In this document: in pieces, positions 33,700 to 43,056 of the stretch | How the letters are laid out: the number at the start of each line of letters is the position of its first letter | How positions within the stretch are numbered: the first letter of the stretch is position 1 | From: Ruminococcaceae bacterium UBA1741 | GTDB lineage: Bacteria > Bacillota > Clostridia > Oscillospirales > Acutalibacteraceae | Direction of reading: 5' to 3' | NCBI GenBank assembly: GCA_002315685.1 | Contig: DCHX01000007.1 | Location: forward strand, 71,203-135,202 | Length of the DNA: 64,000 nucleotides | Position numbers and translations under genes: made by a program | The notes under the pieces: model-generated | Databases searched by the model: none | Told to the model about the DNA's origin: nothing | Seen by the model: the letters and a program-made list of their open reading frames with translations, nothing else

Positions 33700-33822
33700 A
33701 GACAACGAAGAAGAATGTTCCGTTCTCACCTTGCGATTTTTGTTTCAAGGTTAATAAAATTAAGGTCATTATTATGATTTTGTTTTATAGACGCGGACAT
33801 TTTTTGTCTGCGTTTTAATTTT
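33700..33822 (+). promoter_or_regulatory. L20-type ribosomal protein leader
   Basis: The untranslated leader contains GAATGTTCCGTTCTCACCTT, a segment resembling the Firmicutes L20 leader, and ends with the terminator ACGCGGACA (33791-33799) / TGTCTGCGT (33805-33813) plus T-rich tail. In Bacillus, excess L20 binds this leader and stops transcription before infC. The same control is inferred here. Confidence 0.72.
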
Positions 33823-33847
33823 ACCAATTTTACGGAGGTGCTTCACA

Positions 33848-34369
33848 ATCAGCAGCAAAGAATTAGCTATTAACGAAGGTATAAAGGTTAAGGAAGTTCG
33901 TGTAATTTCGGACGATGGATCACAGCTTGGCATTTTGCCGATTGAAAAGGCAATAGAAACCGCTTATGCTAAGGACCTTGACCTTGTAAACATTTCTCCG
34001 AATGCCGTTCCACCCGTATGCAAAATTATGGACTACGGCAAGTATCGTTTTGAACAAACGAAGAGAGAAAAAGATGCTAAAAAGAATCAAAAGGTTATTG
34101 AGATTAAGGAAATTCGCCTGATAGGTGTAGGAATTGATACTCATGACTTTGAAACAAAGGGCAATCACGCAATTAAGTTTTTGAAGTCTGGAAACAAAGT
34201 TAAGTTTTCCATTCGTTTTAGGGGACGCGAATTAGGACATCCTGAAATGGGTTATGAATTGATGGAGCGTTTTGCAAAGTATTGCGAGGAAGTTGCAACT
34301 GTTGAAAAAGCTGCTAAGATGGAAGGTCGTAACATGTTAATGTTTATGGCTCCGAAATCGGGTAAATAA
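33848..34369 (+). CDS. infC: Translation initiation factor IF-3
   Basis: Keeps 30S subunits free and checks the start codon. The full gene starts at ATC (33848-33850), nine bases after GGAGG, giving a 173-residue protein that begins SSKELAINEGIKVKEVRVIS, as IF-3 proteins do. The first ATG of the frame (33935) would cut off 29 conserved residues including DGSQLGILPIEKA. Non-canonical AUU/AUC starts are known in infC and allow autoregulation, because IF-3 discriminates against them. The C-terminal domain ends EGRNMLMFMAPK. rpmI and rplT follow. Confidence 0.95.
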   Translation: MSSKELAINEGIKVKEVRVISDDGSQLGILPIEKAIETAYAKDLDLVNISPNAVPPVCKIMDYGKYRFEQTKREKDAKKNQKVIEIKEIRLIGVGIDTHDFETKGNHAIKFLKSGNKVKFSIRFRGRELGHPEMGYELMERFAKYCEEVATVEKAAKMEGRNMLMFMAPKSGK

Positions 34370-34396
34370 AGTATTTTAATTTAGGAGGACATAAAA

Positions 34397-34594
34397 ATGC
34401 CTAAGATCAAAACACATAGTGGTGCTAAAAAGCGCTTTAAGCTTACAAAAACCGGCAAGGTTAAGCGTGCTCATGCTTTTAAGTCACACATTCTTAACAA
34501 AAAAACAACAAAGCGTAAGAGAAATCTTCGCAAGGTCGTATGTGCCGATGCAACAAATGTAGCAAAGGTAAAGAAAATGATTCCGTATAAATAA
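34397..34594 (+). CDS. rpmI: Ribosomal protein L35
   Basis: A 65-residue, very basic protein of the large subunit, with the family start PKIKTHSGAKKRFKLTKTGKVKRAHAF (seen in part) and a Lys/Arg-rich tail. AGGAGGACATAAAA precedes the ATG. It lies in the standard infC-rpmI-rplT order. Confidence 0.97.
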   Translation: MPKIKTHSGAKKRFKLTKTGKVKRAHAFKSHILNKKTTKRKRNLRKVVCADATNVAKVKKMIPYK

Positions 34595-34624
34595 TCGGTA
34601 TTAAATTAGTGGAGGTTACTTATT

Positions 34625-34984
34625 ATGGCTCGTGTTAAAGGTGCGTTAGCAACACGCAAAAGAAGAAAGAAAACATTAAAACTTGCCAAGGGTTATTTTG
34701 GCGCAAAATCTAAACTCTTCAAAACTGCGAAAGAAGCTGTTATGAAGTCCGGCAACTATGCTTATATAGGTCGTAGACTTAAAAAGCGTGATTTTCGCCG
34801 TTTGTGGATTACTCGCATTTCTGCTGCCGCAAAAATGAATGATATGAATTATTCAACATTTATAAACGGTCTTAATAAAGCCGGTGTTCAGATTAACCGT
34901 AAGATGTTAGCTGATATTGCCGTTAATGATGCGAAGGGCTTTGCTGCTCTTGCAAAGACTGCGAAGAAAGCATTAGAAAAATAA
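34625..34984 (+). CDS. rplT: Ribosomal protein L20
   Basis: A 119-residue basic protein that nucleates 50S assembly and represses its own operon through the leader at 33700. Motifs: TRKRRKKTLKLAKGYFG, YAYIGRRLKKRDFRRLWITRI, and NGLNKAGVQINRKMLADIAV. GTGGAGGTTACTTATT precedes the ATG. A terminator follows. Confidence 0.97.
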   Translation: MARVKGALATRKRRKKTLKLAKGYFGAKSKLFKTAKEAVMKSGNYAYIGRRLKKRDFRRLWITRISAAAKMNDMNYSTFINGLNKAGVQINRKMLADIAVNDAKGFAALAKTAKKALEK

Positions 34985-34991
34985 TTTTTAT

Positions 34992-35018
34992 CGCCCGAGA
35001 AGAATCTCGGGCGAATTT
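34992..35018 (+). terminator. Terminator of infC-rpmI-rplT
   Basis: CGCCCGAGA (34992-35000) with TCTCGGGCG (35005-35013), loop AGAA, then AATTTT. Confidence 0.85.
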
Positions 35019-35053
35019 TGATATTTACTGATTTTTTCAAAGGGTGATTTTTA

Positions 35054-35833
35054 ATGAAAAACTTTGTTTTTTTGACTTCAAAAGACAATAAATATCTAAA
35101 ATATGCGGCAAAATTGCAAAAATCGGCATCTACTCGTGAAAACGATAAAATGTTTGTTTTAGAGGGATTTAGAATTATAAGTGATGCTTATGAAAATAAT
35201 ATCACTTTTGATTGTGTTTTTTCTTCCGAAACTTATTATGCTAAATATGAGGATAAAGTTCAAAGGTTTTTTGAAAACTCAAAAAATTGTTTTGTTGTAG
35301 TTGACTTTCTTTTTGAAAAAATTTGCGAAACAACCAACCCGCAAGGTATATTAGCAATAGCAAATATGCCTGAAAATGCTGAAATAATCAATAAAAACGG
35401 CAGATATTTAGCGCTTGACAATTTAAGCGACCCTTCAAATCTCGGTGCTATTTCAAGAACTGCGGAGGCTTTGGGAGTTAGCGGAATAATAATTACAAAG
35501 AACAGTTGCGACCCTTATTCTCCGAAATCGCTTAGGGCATCAATGGGAACATTACTTAGAATCCCTCTTTTTATTTGTGATGATATTATTTCGGTAATTA
35601 AAGAAAATAATTTAAGAAGCTTTGCCTGTGTAGTTGACAGGGGTGCTCAAAGTATTACTGACATATCTTTTACGGACGGCGATGTAATTATTATCGGGAA
35701 CGAGGCAAACGGAATCAGCGAAATAGTAAAAGAATTATCAGATAGAAAAATCACTATTCCCATGAAGGGCAGAGCGGAATCTCTTAATGCTGCTCAAGCT
35801 GCGGCTATTGCGGCTTTTGAGCTTACAAAATAA
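35054..35833 (+). CDS. SpoU/TrmH-family RNA 2'-O-methyltransferase
   Basis: A 259-residue knotted methyltransferase. It has the N-terminal substrate-binding domain (about 1-95) and the SPOUT domain with motif 1 DNLSDPSNLGAISRTAEALG, motif 2 IIIGNEANGIS, and motif 3 IPMKGRAESLNAAQAAAIAAFE, the SAM-binding knot. The family includes TrmH, RlmB and the TsnR-type rRNA methylases; the exact target ribose is unclear. Followed 19 bp later by dprA. Confidence 0.9.
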   Translation: MKNFVFLTSKDNKYLKYAAKLQKSASTRENDKMFVLEGFRIISDAYENNITFDCVFSSETYYAKYEDKVQRFFENSKNCFVVVDFLFEKICETTNPQGILAIANMPENAEIINKNGRYLALDNLSDPSNLGAISRTAEALGVSGIIITKNSCDPYSPKSLRASMGTLLRIPLFICDDIISVIKENNLRSFACVVDRGAQSITDISFTDGDVIIIGNEANGISEIVKELSDRKITIPMKGRAESLNAAQAAAIAAFELTK

Positions 35834-35852
35834 TTTAAGGTCGGTGAGAAAT

Positions 35853-36992
35853 ATGACTGACTTTTTTCTTAAAAATTTAATATCAATTCAGCATACCTTC
35901 GGTATAGGTACTAAACGAAGTTTTACTATTGCTAAAACACTTTTTGAAAAAAACTTATTGAATTGCAGTATTAAAACCGCCGGAATTGACTTGTTTTCGG
36001 ATAAAATCAACTTAAAAATAGCAAATTTTGATTACAAAAACGCCGAAAATATAATAGTCGATTCAAAAAAGCGAAATATTAAAATCATTACATATTTCGA
36101 TGAAGAATTTCCATCGTTGTTAAAAGAAATACCAATACCGCCGATTTTGATTTTTGTAAAAGGCAAATTGCCTGATTTTGAAAAACTACCTGCAATTACT
36201 ATTGTCGGTCCGCGTGAGCCGAGTGCGTTCGGTAAAAAGGCGGCATTTTCTTTAGGATTTAGATTGGCTCGTGCAGGAATGATAGTGGTAAGCGGAGGTG
36301 CACTCGGTGTCGATAGTGCTGCACACAAAGGCGCTATTTCTGCCGAGGGGATAACCGTTTGTGTTTTGGGTTGCGGAATTGATTCGGATTATTTGAGCGA
36401 AACTAAGCCTTTAAGAGAAAAAATTACAAACAAAGGTTGCCTTATATCAGAATATCCACCCTTAACACCTGCAACTAAATTTACATTTCCCATAAGAAAT
36501 CGTATTTTATCGGGATTATCGCTTGGTTCCGTAATTGTTGAGGCAGGTGAGAAAAGCGGTGCTTTGATTACCGCAAGACACGCATTAGACCAAGGCAGAG
36601 ATGTTTTTGTAATACCCGGTAATCCGACTCAAAAGGAGTATAAAGGCTCAAACAGTTTGTTGCGTGACGGCGCTAAACCTCTTATTGACACGCTTGATAT
36701 TTTTAATGAATATCTATCAAGTTATTGTGATGTTTTAGATATAGAAAAAGCATTTTCAAAGATTGAAAATAAGGATAAAACAAAAGAAAATAAAAAAATT
36801 CAAAAAAATATTAAAGAAACACTTTCAAAAGAGGCAAAAATAGTATATAATTATTTAGATATTCCGATGTTTTGTATTGATGATTTATCGGGATGCGGTT
36901 TAAGTGCCGATTTAATTCTTTCTGCGCTTACCGAACTTGAACTTGAAAATTTGATTACACCTATTCCGGGTGGTAAATACAAAGTGTTATAA
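35853..36992 (+). CDS. dprA: DNA-processing protein DprA
   Basis: Loads RecA onto incoming single strands during transformation. The 379-residue protein has an N-terminal helical region, the Rossmann-like core (ITIVGPREPSAFGKKAA, VVSGGALGVDSAAHKGAI, FPIRNRILSGLS, SGALITARHALDQGRDVFVIPG), and a C-terminal winged helix (about 320-379). The start ATG 35853 follows GGTGAGAAAT; the open frame from 35787 is too long. It precedes topA, as in many Firmicutes. Confidence 0.92.
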   Translation: MTDFFLKNLISIQHTFGIGTKRSFTIAKTLFEKNLLNCSIKTAGIDLFSDKINLKIANFDYKNAENIIVDSKKRNIKIITYFDEEFPSLLKEIPIPPILIFVKGKLPDFEKLPAITIVGPREPSAFGKKAAFSLGFRLARAGMIVVSGGALGVDSAAHKGAISAEGITVCVLGCGIDSDYLSETKPLREKITNKGCLISEYPPLTPATKFTFPIRNRILSGLSLGSVIVEAGEKSGALITARHALDQGRDVFVIPGNPTQKEYKGSNSLLRDGAKPLIDTLDIFNEYLSSYCDVLDIEKAFSKIENKDKTKENKKIQKNIKETLSKEAKIVYNYLDIPMFCIDDLSGCGLSADLILSALTELELENLITPIPGGKYKVL

Positions 36993-37004
36993 AGGAGTAA
37001 TTTG

Positions 37005-39098
37005 ATGTCTAAACTCGTTATTGTTGAGTCGCCTACAAAAGTAAAAAGTATAAAAAAATATTTGGGTAGCGACTACGAAGTTATGGCTTCTATGGGACAT
37101 ATTCGTGATTTACCGAAATCAAAGCTTGGTATTGATGTTGAAAATAATTTCAAACTTCAATATATCAATATGCCTGAAAAAAAGGAACTTATTAAATCCT
37201 TAAAGGCCGCGGCGGAAAAAAGCGATTCGGTTTTGCTTGCAACCGACCCTGATAGAGAGGGAGAGGCAATTTCTTGGCATTTGGCACAAATTTTATCACT
37301 TGATATGAATGATAAAAACCGTGTTACCTTTAACGAAATTACAAAATCGGGTGTTACCGCCGGTATTAAGCAACCCCGTGCGCTTGATCTTGATTTAGTT
37401 GATGCACAGCAAGCTCGCCGTGCGCTTGATAGAATTGTCGGTTATAAGTTAAGTCCGTTTCTTTGGAAAAAAGTTAAAGGCGGACTTTCGGCAGGTCGTG
37501 TACAGTCGGTTGCTCTTAAACTGATTGTTGACAGAGAAAGAGAAATTGAAAAGTTTGTATCCGAAGAATTTTGGAGTGTAGATGCAAAACTTTCGGCAAA
37601 CAAAGCGACATTTGATGCAAAGCTTTACGGTTTTGCCGACGGCAAAAAGCTTGATACAATTAAGAATAAAGAATCTGCTAACAGTATTGTTGACGAACTT
37701 AAAAATGCCGAATATACTGTTTCTTCGGTTAAAAAGGGTAAAAGACACAAACAACCGGCACCTCCTTTTATTACTTCTACATTACAGCAAGAGGCTTCAA
37801 GACGCTATAATTTTACCGGTCAAAAGACTATGAGAATTGCTCAACAGTTATATGAGGGAATTGATGTTCCGTCTTATGGTGTTACCGGTCTTATTACCTA
37901 TATGCGTACCGACTCTTTGCGTATTTCCGATGAGGCGAGGAGTTTAGGTAATGATTTTATCAAGAAAACTTACGGCGATAAGTATTTACCCGAAAAGCCT
38001 AATTATTATAAGACAAAAAGCGGTGCACAGGATGCCCACGAAGCAATCAGACCTACAATAATCACCCTTACTCCTGCACTTGCAAAGGATTCGCTTACTG
38101 CCGACCAATATAAGCTATATAAAATTATTTGGGAACGCTTTATTGCTTCTTTAATGTCTCCTTGTGTTCAAAATACCGTTAATGTTGATATTGTAGCCGG
38201 AAATTACTTGTTTAAGGCAAGTGGTTATAAGGTTGACTTTGACGGCTTTACGGTTTTATATGTTGAGGGTAAGGATGACGAAACTAATGACAATATTTCT
38301 CAACTGCCCGATATGTCGAAAGGTGATTTGTTAAAACTTAAAAAGTTAGTGCCAAATCAACACTTTACGCAACCGCCTGCAAGATATACCGAGCCTACTC
38401 TTATTAAGGCACTTGACGAAAACGGTATCGGCAGACCTTCAACCTATGCACCGATTATTTCAAATATATTGCAAAGAACATATATTGAAAGAGAAAAGAA
38501 ATCGTTAAAGCCTACTGCTTTGGGTACTGTTGTATCAGACCTTATAGGTGAACATTTCAAATCAATAGTTGATGTTAAATTTACGGCAGGTTTTGAAAAG
38601 AAGCTTGATAAAATCGGTTTAGGAGAAGCAAATTGGACTAAAATTATAAATGAATTTTACGGGGATTTTGATGCTTTGTATCAAAAGGCCGAAAATTCAC
38701 TAAACGGTAAGCATTTGAAGGTGCCCGATGAAGAGACCGATATTGTTTGCGATAAATGCGGTAGGAAAATGGTTGTAAAGAACGGTCGATTCGGTAAATT
38801 CTTGGCTTGTCCCGGTTACCCCGAATGTAAAAACACAAAGCCCGTTCCCGAGGATGAGGTAAAACAACCTTGTCCGAAATGCGGTGCAAAGCTTGTTAAG
38901 AGAATTTCTAAAAAGGGTAAAAAATTCTATGGATGCTCTAATTATCCTAACTGTGATTTTGCGGCTCCCGGCGTTCCGACAGGTGAGCTTTGTAAAGAAT
39001 GCGGAGGATATATGATTAGCGGTATTCGCGGAAGAAAGTATTGTATAAATTCCGAATGTCCCACAAGAAAGAAAACCGCTAACAAAGATGATGAATAA
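37005..39098 (+). CDS. topA: DNA topoisomerase I
   Basis: Relaxes negative supercoils through a 5'-phosphotyrosine link. The 697-residue protein has the Toprim domain (LVIVESPTKVKSIKKYLG, LATDPDREGEAISWHL), the active-site Tyr in GLITYMRTDS (about residue 303), and three C-terminal zinc ribbons beginning CDKCGRKMV, CPKCGAKLV and CKECGGYMI. The start is ATG 37005 rather than the TTG just before it; AAAGGAGTAATTT precedes it. It overlaps trmFO by about 8-11 bp. Confidence 0.96.
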   Translation: MSKLVIVESPTKVKSIKKYLGSDYEVMASMGHIRDLPKSKLGIDVENNFKLQYINMPEKKELIKSLKAAAEKSDSVLLATDPDREGEAISWHLAQILSLDMNDKNRVTFNEITKSGVTAGIKQPRALDLDLVDAQQARRALDRIVGYKLSPFLWKKVKGGLSAGRVQSVALKLIVDREREIEKFVSEEFWSVDAKLSANKATFDAKLYGFADGKKLDTIKNKESANSIVDELKNAEYTVSSVKKGKRHKQPAPPFITSTLQQEASRRYNFTGQKTMRIAQQLYEGIDVPSYGVTGLITYMRTDSLRISDEARSLGNDFIKKTYGDKYLPEKPNYYKTKSGAQDAHEAIRPTIITLTPALAKDSLTADQYKLYKIIWERFIASLMSPCVQNTVNVDIVAGNYLFKASGYKVDFDGFTVLYVEGKDDETNDNISQLPDMSKGDLLKLKKLVPNQHFTQPPARYTEPTLIKALDENGIGRPSTYAPIISNILQRTYIEREKKSLKPTALGTVVSDLIGEHFKSIVDVKFTAGFEKKLDKIGLGEANWTKIINEFYGDFDALYQKAENSLNGKHLKVPDEETDIVCDKCGRKMVVKNGRFGKFLACPGYPECKNTKPVPEDEVKQPCPKCGAKLVKRISKKGKKFYGCSNYPNCDFAAPGVPTGELCKECGGYMISGIRGRKYCINSECPTRKKTANKDDE

Positions 39099-40383
39099 TA
39101 AAATTACGGTTATCGGCGCAGGTCTTGCAGGATGCGAGGCGGCAAATACCGTTGCAAGTATGGGCGTAAAGGTTAAGCTTATCGAAATGAAACCGATAAA
39201 GCATTCGCCTGCGCATAAGAGCGATAATTTTGCCGAGCTTGTTTGCTCAAATTCCTTAAAGGCAAGTCGTGTTGACTCTGCCGCAGGTTTACTGAAAGCC
39301 GAAATGCGGGAATTAGGCTCACTTTGTTTATCGGCTGCCGATAAAGCTTCGGTTGCCGCCGGAGGTGCTTTGGCGGTTGATAGAGATATTTTTTCGAAAC
39401 TTATTACCGAATCCGTAAAATCAAACGAAAACATTTCGGTAATAAATCAAGTTGTTGAAAAAATTCCTAAGGATGAAATAGTAATTATTGCGACAGGACC
39501 GCTTACCGATTCTGCATTAGCGGATGATATAAGTAGTTATTTAGAAACCGATTCGCTTAATTTCTATGATGCCGCAGCACCTATTGTAACAAAAGAAAGT
39601 ATTGATTTTTCAAATGCCTTTATTGCTTCAAGATATTCCGATTCATCAGATGAAGGCGATTATATAAATTGCCCGATGAATAAGGAAGAATATGAGCAGT
39701 TTTATAATGAACTGATTACGGCAGAGTCGGCTATTGTTCATAATTTTGATGTTTATGAGGGCTGTATGCCGGTGGAGGTTTTGGCAAAGCGAGGTATAGA
39801 TTCTATAAGATTCGGCCCACTAAAACCGGTAGGTCTTAGGGACCCGAGAACCGGTCATAGACCTTGGGCGGTTGTTCAACTTCGTAAAGAAAACTCACAA
39901 GGCTCTCTTTATAATATGGTCGGTTTTCAAACCAACCTGAAATTCCCCGAGCAAAAGAGAGTTTTTTCACTAATTCCGGCTCTGAAAAATGCCGAATTTA
40001 CACGATACGGTGTTATGCACAGAAACACTTTTATTAACTCGCCGAAAGTATTAAATAAGGATTTGTCCCTAAATAAGAACCAAAATATCTTTTTTGCGGG
40101 GCAAATTTCAGGCGTTGAGGGTTATATGGAATCTGCTGCGAGCGGTATTATTGCGGGAATAAATGCCGTAAAGCTTCTAAAAGGCGAAGAACCTCTTATT
40201 TTACCCGAATATACAATGATAGGCGCTTTGATAAATTATATTTGTGATTCGTTTGTTAAGGATTTTCAGCCTATGGGGGCAAATTTCGGAATAATTCCAC
40301 CTCTTGAAAATCATATTAGAGATAAAAGAGAGCGTTATATGGCTCTTGCTAATCGTTCACTTGACTTTTTTAAGGAGATGTAA
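39088..40383 (+). CDS. trmFO: Methylenetetrahydrofolate-tRNA-(uracil-5-)-methyltransferase
   Basis: Makes ribothymidine 54 in tRNA using methylenetetrahydrofolate and FAD. The 431-residue protein has the FAD motif VIGAGLAGCEAANTVA, the LVCSNSLKASRVDSAAGLLKAEMR segment (in part), and FAGQISGVEGYMESAASG. Two ATG codons stand in tandem (39088, 39091). It starts inside the topA end, the usual topA-trmFO order of Firmicutes. Confidence 0.94.
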   Translation: MMNNKITVIGAGLAGCEAANTVASMGVKVKLIEMKPIKHSPAHKSDNFAELVCSNSLKASRVDSAAGLLKAEMRELGSLCLSAADKASVAAGGALAVDRDIFSKLITESVKSNENISVINQVVEKIPKDEIVIIATGPLTDSALADDISSYLETDSLNFYDAAAPIVTKESIDFSNAFIASRYSDSSDEGDYINCPMNKEEYEQFYNELITAESAIVHNFDVYEGCMPVEVLAKRGIDSIRFGPLKPVGLRDPRTGHRPWAVVQLRKENSQGSLYNMVGFQTNLKFPEQKRVFSLIPALKNAEFTRYGVMHRNTFINSPKVLNKDLSLNKNQNIFFAGQISGVEGYMESAASGIIAGINAVKLLKGEEPLILPEYTMIGALINYICDSFVKDFQPMGANFGIIPPLENHIRDKRERYMALANRSLDFFKEM

Positions 40384-40386
40384 GCT

Positions 40387-41373
40387 TTGAGAATTGCGGT
40401 TGATGCTTTTGGTGGCGATAATGCACCTTTTGAAATAATTAAGGGAGCATATTTAGCCAATAAAGAATACGGTGTTGATATTACCCTTACGGGCAATAAT
40501 GATACGATAACCGAAATTATAAAAGATAACGGTTTCGATTTTAGCGATTCGCTTGTTATTGTCGATACAAATGATGTAATTTCAATGCACGATGACCCAA
40601 CATCAATACTTAAAACTCATAAAAATTCTTCTATGGGACTTGCCTTTGATGAGGTTGTAAACGATAGAGCGGATGCCTTCGTTTCGGCAGGCTCTACGGG
40701 TGCTATTGTGGTTGGAGGAACCTTAATCGTCAAGAGAATTAAGGGTGTAAAACGCCCTGCACTCGGTAGTATGTTGCCGTCTCCCGACGGAAAATATATG
40801 CTAATGGATATGGGTGCTAATGCTGACTGTCGTCCCGAAATGCTTTATCAGTTCGGTCTAATGGCTGATGCATATCTTAAAAATGTTGAAAATATAGAAA
40901 ATCCTACTATCGGACTGCTTAATATCGGGGTTGAAAGTACAAAAGGCGACCAGCTACATATTGAGGCTTATAATTTATTAAAGGATGCGCCTATTAACTT
41001 TGTCGGTAATGTTGAATCCCGTGAATTACCAAAGGGAATTTGCGATGCGGTTATTACCGATGGCTTTACGGGTAATATTGCTCTGAAACTCATTGAAGGT
41101 ACTTCGATAACACTTTTTAAGCTAATTAAAAATGTTTATTATAAAAGCCTAAAAAATAAAATTTCCGCACTTATGATAAAGAAAGATATTTCATCATTAA
41201 AAAGAATGATGGATAGCTCCGAAATCGGCGGTGCACCGCTTTTAGGTGTTCAAAAGCCCGTAATTAAAGCGCACGGTAGCTCTGATGCAAAGGCTATTAA
41301 GAATGCAATAAAACAAGCAATGATTTTTGCTTCTAATGATGTAATCGGTCAAATAAGTGAAAATTTGGAGTAG
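40387..41373 (+). CDS. plsX: Phosphate acyltransferase PlsX
   Basis: Makes acyl phosphate from acyl-ACP for the first acylation of glycerol-3-phosphate. The 328-residue protein begins RIAVDAFGGDNAPFEIIKG and has FVSAGSTGAIVVGG, PALGSMLPS and GFTGNIALKLIEG. The start is TTG 40387 after AAGGAGATG. In most Firmicutes fabD, fabG and acpP lie between plsX and rnc; here rnc follows directly. Confidence 0.94.
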   Translation: MRIAVDAFGGDNAPFEIIKGAYLANKEYGVDITLTGNNDTITEIIKDNGFDFSDSLVIVDTNDVISMHDDPTSILKTHKNSSMGLAFDEVVNDRADAFVSAGSTGAIVVGGTLIVKRIKGVKRPALGSMLPSPDGKYMLMDMGANADCRPEMLYQFGLMADAYLKNVENIENPTIGLLNIGVESTKGDQLHIEAYNLLKDAPINFVGNVESRELPKGICDAVITDGFTGNIALKLIEGTSITLFKLIKNVYYKSLKNKISALMIKKDISSLKRMMDSSEIGGAPLLGVQKPVIKAHGSSDAKAIKNAIKQAMIFASNDVIGQISENLE

Positions 41374-41377
41374 AGAA

Positions 41378-42058
41378 ATGAAAAATCTTGAAAATAGTAT
41401 AGGATATAAATTTAATAATATTAAATTGTTAAAAAATGCTTTAACCCACTCGTCTTATGCTAACGAATTAAAAGGCAAAGCGAATTCTAACGAAAGATTA
41501 GAGTTTTTAGGAGACAGTGTTCTTTCTATAATAGTTTCCGATTATATCTATAAGAATTTCTCTAATATGCCTGAGGGTGAGCTTACAAGACTTCGTTCAT
41601 CTCTCGTTTGCGAAAAAGCACTTTGCTCATTTTCAAGAGAGCTTAAATTAGGCGATTATCTTTTGCTTGGTAAAGGCGAAGATAAAGGCGGAGGTAGAGA
41701 AAGGGATTCTATCCTTGCGGATGCCTTTGAGGCAGTGCTTGCGGCAATTTATTTAGACGGCGGTATTGAACCTGCAAGAAAGCATGTTATGAACTTCGTT
41801 TTAAGAGAACTGCAAAATCATTCGGTTGAAGATACCAATAAGGACTTTAAGACCGAGCTACAGGAAATAATACAAAAAAATCCCGAAGAATCGGTTAATT
41901 ATGTTTTAGTCGATGAAAGCGGTCCCGACCACGATAAATTATTTACTGTCGAAGTGTATTTGAATTCTAATCCTATCGGTAAGGGGACCGGCAAATCAAA
42001 AAAGCAAGCTGAACAAATGGCTGCAAAAGAGGCACTGGCACTGATGGGAAAGATATAA
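41378..42058 (+). CDS. rnc: Ribonuclease III
   Basis: Cuts double-stranded RNA, including rRNA precursors. The 226-residue protein has the nuclease signature ERLEFLGDSVLSIIVSDY with the metal-binding Glu and Asp, the later ADAFEAVLAAIYLD, and a C-terminal double-stranded-RNA domain (about 155-224, ending SKKQAEQMAAKEAL). The start ATG 41378 follows GGAGTAGAGAA; the frame from 41357 overlaps plsX and is too long. Confidence 0.95.
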   Translation: MKNLENSIGYKFNNIKLLKNALTHSSYANELKGKANSNERLEFLGDSVLSIIVSDYIYKNFSNMPEGELTRLRSSLVCEKALCSFSRELKLGDYLLLGKGEDKGGGRERDSILADAFEAVLAAIYLDGGIEPARKHVMNFVLRELQNHSVEDTNKDFKTELQEIIQKNPEESVNYVLVDESGPDHDKLFTVEVYLNSNPIGKGTGKSKKQAEQMAAKEALALMGKI

Positions 42059-42059
42059 T

Positions 42060-43052
42060 ATGAGCTCAAAGCACTCTAATATTTCGATTTTTGTGCCTCA
42101 TATCGGTTGTCCTAATATGTGCTCGTTTTGTAATCAAAGATACATAACCGGTCAACTTATGGCGCCAAAATCCGAGGATGTTGATAAAGCCGTTTTATTG
42201 GCTCAAACCTCAAAAAACTATAATCCGGCAACGACTGAAATTGCCTTTTTCGGTGGTAGTTTTACGGCAATAAATCGAAATTATATGATAACGCTGCTTA
42301 ATAGTGCATTTAAGTATGTTAATAACGGAACTGTTGCAGGTATAAGAATTTCTACCCGTCCCGATGCTATTGACCGCGGAATTTTGATGCTTTTGAAAAG
42401 CTACGGAGTTACCGCTATTGAGCTTGGCGCTCAAAGTCTTAACGACAAGGTTTTGAAAAAGAATAATCGCGGTCATTCGGTTAAGGATGTTTATGTTGCG
42501 TGTGAGCTTATTAAAAAAATGGGCTTTTCGCTCGGTATTCAAATGATGACGGGACTTTACGGCGATAATAATGACCTTGCAATTAAAACCGCAAAAGAAA
42601 TTGTCAAAATCGGACCCGATAATGTCAGAATTTATCCTACTATTGTACTTAAAGATACCGATTTGGCGGCACTTTTCGCCGATGGGTTTTACAAGCCCCA
42701 AAATTTAGACGATGCGGTAGAGCTTGGCACAAAACTGCTTACTGTTTTTAATGAAGCAAATATAGATGTTATCAGAATGGGACTTCATTCTATTGAACCC
42801 GACAGTTATGTTGCGGGACCGTGGCACCCCGCTTTCAGTGAACTTTGCATTTCAAAGATTTATTTTGATAATGCCAAAAAAATATTAAAAGAAAAGGGAT
42901 GCTACACCCTTTATGTTGCCCCATCGGGAGTTTCTAAAATGATTGGGCAAAAAAGAATTAACATTTCTAAACTTCACGAGCTTGGCTTTGACTGTATTGT
43001 CAAGACAAAAGAAGGATTAAAGGAATACGAAATAGAAGCCGAAAGGAATTAA
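42060..43052 (+). CDS. Elp3-like radical SAM protein
   Basis: A 330-residue radical SAM enzyme. The cluster motif is HIGCPNMCSFCNQ (Cx3Cx2C, Cys17/21/24), and the core continues EIAFFGGSFTAI, GIRISTRPDAID, IELGAQSLNDKVL and NVRIYPTIVLKDT, like the radical SAM part of Elp3. The acetyltransferase half of Elp3 is absent. Stand-alone copies between rnc and smc are common in Clostridia; a tRNA or similar RNA target is possible but unproven. It starts right after rnc. Confidence 0.85.
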   Translation: MSSKHSNISIFVPHIGCPNMCSFCNQRYITGQLMAPKSEDVDKAVLLAQTSKNYNPATTEIAFFGGSFTAINRNYMITLLNSAFKYVNNGTVAGIRISTRPDAIDRGILMLLKSYGVTAIELGAQSLNDKVLKKNNRGHSVKDVYVACELIKKMGFSLGIQMMTGLYGDNNDLAIKTAKEIVKIGPDNVRIYPTIVLKDTDLAALFADGFYKPQNLDDAVELGTKLLTVFNEANIDVIRMGLHSIEPDSYVAGPWHPAFSELCISKIYFDNAKKILKEKGCYTLYVAPSGVSKMIGQKRINISKLHELGFDCIVKTKEGLKEYEIEAERN

Positions 43053-43056
43053 GCTT

